Positions 60,419 through 64,000 of a DNA stretch of 64,000 nucleotides are shown piece after piece. How positions within the stretch are numbered: position 1 is the first letter of the stretch; each line of letters opens with the position of its first letter. The stretch comes from Microbacterium jejuense (GTDB taxonomy: Bacteria; Actinomycetota; Actinomycetes; Actinomycetales; Microbacteriaceae). The notes under the pieces are model-generated. The model had not been told where the DNA came from. It made no database searches and saw nothing but the letters and a program-made list of their open reading frames with translations. A program made the position numbers and the translations under genes. The stretch spans positions 62,001-126,000 of the forward strand of contig NZ_JAEUAW010000001.1 of NCBI RefSeq assembly GCF_019511665.1. Reading direction: 5' to 3'.

Positions 60419-60479
60419 TTGACACGCCGATGTTATCGGCAACATAGTGGTCCCCACGGATGGATGTTATCGGAAACAT
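60419..60479 (+). promoter_or_regulatory. Promoter and twin LacI operators of the GH42 operon
   Basis: TTGACA (60419-60424) with CATAGT (60443-60448), 18 bases apart, is a strong promoter for the GH42 gene. Operator 1, ATGTTATCGGCAACAT (60430-60445), lies inside it; operator 2, ATGTTATCGGAAACAT (60464-60479), lies just downstream, 34 bases from the first. Both have ATGTT/AACAT arms. Confidence 0.88.
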
Positions 60480-60522
60480 CCGGCCCTGCCCCCGCGCGCA
60501 ACTCGTCACAACGGAGTACGTC

Positions 60523-62637
60523 TTGAACCCTCACCGCACGCCCCAGCTTCCCAGCGGCATCCTGTTCGGCGCCGCCTACTACGCGGAGTACCACCGCGAA
60601 GATCGCACCGCACTCGACCTCGACCTGATGAAGCAGGCGGGGTTCACCGTCATCCGCGTCGGTGAGTCGGTCTGGTCGACGTGGGAGCCCCGCGACGGCG
60701 AGTTCGACCTCGACTGGCTGCAGCCGGTGCTGGACGGTGCGCACGCGCGAGGGATCTCAGTGATCCTCGGCACGCCCACCTACGCGGTGCCGCCGTGGCT
60801 GCAGGCGGCCTACCCCGAGATCGCGGCCGAGCGCACCACCGGCGGCCCTGTTCCGTGGGGAGCGCGCCAGGAGGTCGACTACTCGCACCCGGCGTTCCGG
60901 TTCCACGCCGAGCGTGTCATCCGTGCCGTCATCGAGCGGTACGCCGGGCACCCCGCCGTCATCGGATACCAGGTCGACAACGAACCGGGCATGCTGCTCT
61001 TCCACAACCGCGGCTCGTTCCAGCGGTTCGTCCGCCGCCTCAAGGCGCGCTACGGAGGCGTCGAGACGCTCAACCGCGAATGGGGCCTCACGTACTGGTC
61101 GCATCGGCTGTCGGACTGGTCGGAGCTGTGGACGCCGGACGGCAACACGCTGCCGCAGTACGACCTCGCCTGGCGGCGGTACCAGTCCGAGCTCACCACC
61201 GAGTTCATCGCCTGGCAGGCCGACATCGTGCGGGAGTACGCGCGGTCCGAGCAGTTCGTCACGACGTGCATCGCGTACCCGCGCCCCGCCGTCGACGATG
61301 AGCACGTCGTCCGCGCGCTCGACGTCACCGCAGGCAATCCGTACTACGCCATGCAGGATCACCTGGATGCCGCACTCGAGCTGGCGCCGGCAACGCCGTG
61401 GACGACCACGGGCGTCGCGGCCCTCTTCCGTCAGGCCGACCGCCTGTACTCGTCGAAGCAGTCGCGGTTCCTGGTGACCGAGACCGACGCCCAGTCGATC
61501 GGCGGTGCGGAGTTCAACCTGCCGCCGTACCCGGGGCAGCTGGCGATGGCGGCGTTCGCCCTCATCTCGCGCGGCGCGGCCATGATCGAGTACTGGCACT
61601 GGCACACGCTGCCGTACGGGACCGAGACGTACTGGGGCGGCGTGCTGCCGCACAGCCTGGTGCCGGGCCGCGTCTACCGCGAGCTCGCACAGCTGGGTGA
61701 CGACCTGGGACGCATCGGCGGAGCGCTCGACGGCTACGAGCCCGACGCCGACGTCGCGCTGCTGTGGTCGAACGACAGCCGCTACGCGTTCGAGTTCGCC
61801 CCGCCGCTGGCGACGGCCGACGGGGGACCCGACCGCACGGCGTACACGCGGATCTTCGACGCGTTCCACCGCAGCGTCCTCGATGCTGGAGCGCAGGCCC
61901 GCATCGTCCACATCGATCAGGCGGCAGCCCTGGGGCCGGAAGAGCTCGCGGCGCGGTTCCCGGTGCTCGCGGCGCCCGCCCTGTACGCGGCATCCGACGA
62001 GCAGCTCGACCTGCTGCGCGAATACGCCGCGTCAGGCGGCCACCTCATCGTGGGCATCCGCACGGGCTATGGCGATGAGGAGGCCCGCGCCCGCGTCGAG
62101 GTCGCGCCGGCGAGACTGGCCGCCGCTGCCGGCATCCACTACGAAGAGTTCTCGAACCTGGCCGGCGACCTCGCGACCGTGCCGGAGTCGGGCGTCACGG
62201 CGGATGCACCGCCGGTGCACGGTGCCGCCCGGCTGTGGGCGGACGGTCTGATCGTCGACGACGCCACCGTGCTGGCGCGCTACGACCACCCCCGGTTCTC
62301 GGACTTCGCCGCCGCGACGACCAGGGCCCACGGCGACGGGCGGATCACGGTGGTCGGCACTGTCCCGTCGCCTGAGCTGGGTGCGTCGATCATCCGGCAC
62401 GCCGTCCCCACGCCGATCGCCGACGCCCTCGTCTCGGAACGTCCGCCGGCGGTCACCGTGTCATCGGGCACGCTCCCGGGCGGTGGCCGGGCGTGGTTCG
62501 TCTTCAACTGGGGATGGGAGCCGCAGACCGTCGTGCTGGCGGCATCCGTCACCGACGCCGTGACGGGGGAGTCCCTCGCGTCCGGCACCGAGATCTCACT
62601 GGCGTCCTGGGCGACCAGGGCGCTGCTCGCACAGTGA
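60523..62637 (+). CDS. GH42 beta-galactosidase
   Basis: A 704-residue beta-galactosidase of family GH42 that hydrolyses beta-galactosides in the cytoplasm (no signal peptide). The TIM-barrel domain begins LPSGILFGAAYYAEYHREDR; acid/base E154 is in GYQVDNEPGM and nucleophile E320 in RFLVTETDAQS. A trimerisation-type domain (about 400-600; DADVALLWSNDSRYAFE) and a small C-terminal beta domain follow. I propose the TTG at 60523 as start: GGAG at 60513-60516 lies 6 bases before it, while the upstream ATG (60460) falls next to operator 2 and close to the transcription start. The start is less certain than the function. First gene of locus D. Confidence 0.9.
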   Translation: MNPHRTPQLPSGILFGAAYYAEYHREDRTALDLDLMKQAGFTVIRVGESVWSTWEPRDGEFDLDWLQPVLDGAHARGISVILGTPTYAVPPWLQAAYPEIAAERTTGGPVPWGARQEVDYSHPAFRFHAERVIRAVIERYAGHPAVIGYQVDNEPGMLLFHNRGSFQRFVRRLKARYGGVETLNREWGLTYWSHRLSDWSELWTPDGNTLPQYDLAWRRYQSELTTEFIAWQADIVREYARSEQFVTTCIAYPRPAVDDEHVVRALDVTAGNPYYAMQDHLDAALELAPATPWTTTGVAALFRQADRLYSSKQSRFLVTETDAQSIGGAEFNLPPYPGQLAMAAFALISRGAAMIEYWHWHTLPYGTETYWGGVLPHSLVPGRVYRELAQLGDDLGRIGGALDGYEPDADVALLWSNDSRYAFEFAPPLATADGGPDRTAYTRIFDAFHRSVLDAGAQARIVHIDQAAALGPEELAARFPVLAAPALYAASDEQLDLLREYAASGGHLIVGIRTGYGDEEARARVEVAPARLAAAAGIHYEEFSNLAGDLATVPESGVTADAPPVHGAARLWADGLIVDDATVLARYDHPRFSDFAAATTRAHGDGRITVVGTVPSPELGASIIRHAVPTPIADALVSERPPAVTVSSGTLPGGGRAWFVFNWGWEPQTVVLAASVTDAVTGESLASGTEISLASWATRALLAQ

Positions 62638-62683
62638 GTGCCAAGGGATCACCGCGATCCGAACGATCACAGGAGGAACCGAA

Positions 62684-64000
62684 ATGAGGAACACGCGGAG
62701 GACAGCAGCGACGCTGCTCGGCGGGACCGTGGCGCTGGGGCTGGTGCTCACCGGCTGCAGCGGCAGCGGCGACGACGGCGGCGGCACGAGCGGCGAGGCC
62801 GTCACCCAGGACCAGATCGACGAGGCGATGAAGAAGCCGACCGAGCTGACGTTCTGGACGTGGGTGCCCGACATCGACAAGGAGGTGGCCCTCTTCGAGG
62901 AGAAGTACCCGGCGATCGACGTCAAGGTCGAGAACGTCGGCCAGGGCCTCGCCCACTATCAGAAGCTGCGCAGCGCGCTCGAAGCCGGCGAAGGCGCACC
63001 CGACGTCGCGCAGATCGAGTACCAGTACATCCCGTCGTTCGTGCTGAGCAAGTCGCTGCTCGACCTGAGCCCGTACGGCGCCGACGACATCGCCGACGAC
63101 TACGTCGACTGGGCGTGGAACCAGGTCTCTCCGGGCGACGAGGTGTGGTCGATCCCGCAGGACGTCGGGCCGATGGGCAATCTGTACCGCGACGACATCC
63201 TCACCTCGGCCGGCATCACCGAGCCGCCCGCCACGTGGGACGACTACGCCGCCGCGGCCAAGTCCGTCAAGGACGCCACCGGCTCGTACATCTCGAACCT
63301 CGGCGCCACGCAGGCCGGCCAGATGATCGGCTTCTTCTGGCAGGCGGGTGTCAAGCCGTTCGCCTACGACGGGGCCGAGACCGTGTCGATCGACGTCAAC
63401 AGCGACGGGGCGAAGAAGGTCGCCGACTACTGGACCGGCCTGATCCAGCAGGACCTCATCTCGACGGACGTGGACTTCAACGACCAGTGGTACCAGGGGC
63501 TCGCGAACGGCAAGTACGCCGGGTGGCTCACCGCGGCGTGGGGTCCGGTCTTCCTGCAGGGCACCGCCGAGAGCACGTCGGGGCTGTGGCGCGCCGCGAA
63601 GCTCCCGCAGTGGAACGCCGGGGACGACGTCTCGGGCAACTGGGGCGGGTCGTCGGATGCCGTCCTCGCCTCGAGCAAGAACCCGATCGCCGCCTACAAG
63701 CTCGCCGAGTTCATCAACCACGACGACGAGTCCGCGATGATGCTGGCGACCGAGCAGTTCCTGTTCCCGCCGCAGGTGTCGGTGCTCGACGATCCCGCGT
63801 TCGCCGATCAGGAGTCGGAGTTCTACGGCGGTCAGCAGGTCAACAAGCTGTTCGCCGAGATCTCCGACACCGTCGACACCGACTTCCAGTGGCTGCCGTT
63901 CATGGACTACGTCTACTCCAGCTACGAAGAGACGGTCGGCACGGTCATCGCCGACAAGGGCGACATCTCGGACGCCCTCGACACGTGGCAGGACCAGCTC
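62684..64000 (+). CDS. ABC transporter sugar-binding lipoprotein (locus D; C-terminus outside window)
   Basis: Open from ATG 62684 to base 64000, giving 439 residues without a stop. The signal MRNTRRTAATLLGGTVALGLVLTGC ends in the lipobox LTGC. The mature part is a family 1 solute-binding protein (LTFWTWVPDIDKEVALFEEKYPAIDVKVENVGQG; GEGAPDVAQIEYQYIPSFVLSKSLLD; LANGKYAGWLTAAWGPVFLQG; AMMLATEQFLFPPQVSVLDDPAF). AGGAGG at 62671-62676 gives an excellent ribosome site. It follows the GH42 gene by 46 bases in the same direction, so it likely delivers galacto-oligosaccharides; permease genes are expected beyond the window. Confidence 0.92.
   Translation, partial: MRNTRRTAATLLGGTVALGLVLTGCSGSGDDGGGTSGEAVTQDQIDEAMKKPTELTFWTWVPDIDKEVALFEEKYPAIDVKVENVGQGLAHYQKLRSALEAGEGAPDVAQIEYQYIPSFVLSKSLLDLSPYGADDIADDYVDWAWNQVSPGDEVWSIPQDVGPMGNLYRDDILTSAGITEPPATWDDYAAAAKSVKDATGSYISNLGATQAGQMIGFFWQAGVKPFAYDGAETVSIDVNSDGAKKVADYWTGLIQQDLISTDVDFNDQWYQGLANGKYAGWLTAAWGPVFLQGTAESTSGLWRAAKLPQWNAGDDVSGNWGGSSDAVLASSKNPIAAYKLAEFINHDDESAMMLATEQFLFPPQVSVLDDPAFADQESEFYGGQQVNKLFAEISDTVDTDFQWLPFMDYVYSSYEETVGTVIADKGDISDALDTWQDQL

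Noticed and set aside
60460..60522. ATG 60460 as start of the GH42 enzyme
   Set aside because: It lies between the likely transcription start and operator 2 and has no ribosome site; TTG 60523 has GGAG six bases upstream.

Overview
The window comes from the chromosome of a high-GC Gram-positive bacterium, most likely a Microbacteriaceae member close to Microbacterium. The support is the very high GC content, many actinobacterial promoters with a TANNNT -10 box only 6-7 bases before the start codon (leaderless mRNAs), terminators built on GGATGCC/GGCATCC arms, MsiK-type sugar transport loci without their own ATPase, and LytR-CpsA-Psr and DUF4012 envelope genes. I see no phage, insertion sequence, CRISPR array or plasmid gene. 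This is housekeeping chromosome mixed with sugar-utilisation islands.

Layout. 1-3729: the N-terminal 1243 residues of a large secreted surface protein. 3874-5718: two redox enzymes. 5815-12478: sugar locus A, with a LacI regulator, a cytoplasmic GH13 alpha-glucosidase, a binding lipoprotein and two permeases. 12540-21302: a lipid-kinase-like protein, serS with a HAD phosphatase, two tRNA-Ser genes, a DUF4012 protein and two tandem LCP ligases. 21457-23705: DUF4383 and an isolated cytochrome oxidase subunit I. 23799-36841: small regulator/enzyme pairs (carboxymuconolactone decarboxylase family and XRE; NAD-epimerase and TetR), a large LuxR/MalT-type regulator, a methyltransferase, a PBP-type carboxypeptidase, a macro-domain protein, a zinc-finger/flavoreductase pair and an aldo-keto reductase. 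36993-42185: dinB, an acidic protein, a PadR-controlled membrane protein, DUF1684 and a potassium channel. 42279-48294: sugar locus B (YtfQ/YtfR/YtfT/YjfF-like furanose importer plus LacI). 48400-51583: MFS, ArsR, cupin and DUF4287. 51591-57918: sugar locus C (GH127 beta-L-arabinofuranosidase, MalG/MalF-like permeases, binding protein, divergent LacI). 57955-64000: DUF1992, epimerase, LacI, and sugar locus D (GH42 beta-galactosidase and a binding protein cut by the window end).

The four sugar loci share a plan: a LacI repressor, a lipoprotein receptor, permeases, and a hydrolase without signal peptide, so oligosaccharides are probably imported intact and cut inside the cell. Inverted or tandem operator candidates sit exactly in the promoters of loci A-D. 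Together the specificities suggest growth on plant-derived alpha-glucans, arabinofuranosides and galactosides.

I do not see one clearly novel multi-gene system. The most unusual items are a three-copy 17-bp tandem array before padR, an operator-like box shared by the XRE regulator and a distant aldo-keto reductase, a UBP zinc-finger gene next to a cNMP-domain flavoreductase that lacks the redox cysteines, a 29-codon leaderless reading frame coupled to a methyltransferase whose 5' part recurs 2.9 kb away, six conserved cysteines in both LCP proteins, and the pervasive leaderless promoter pattern.
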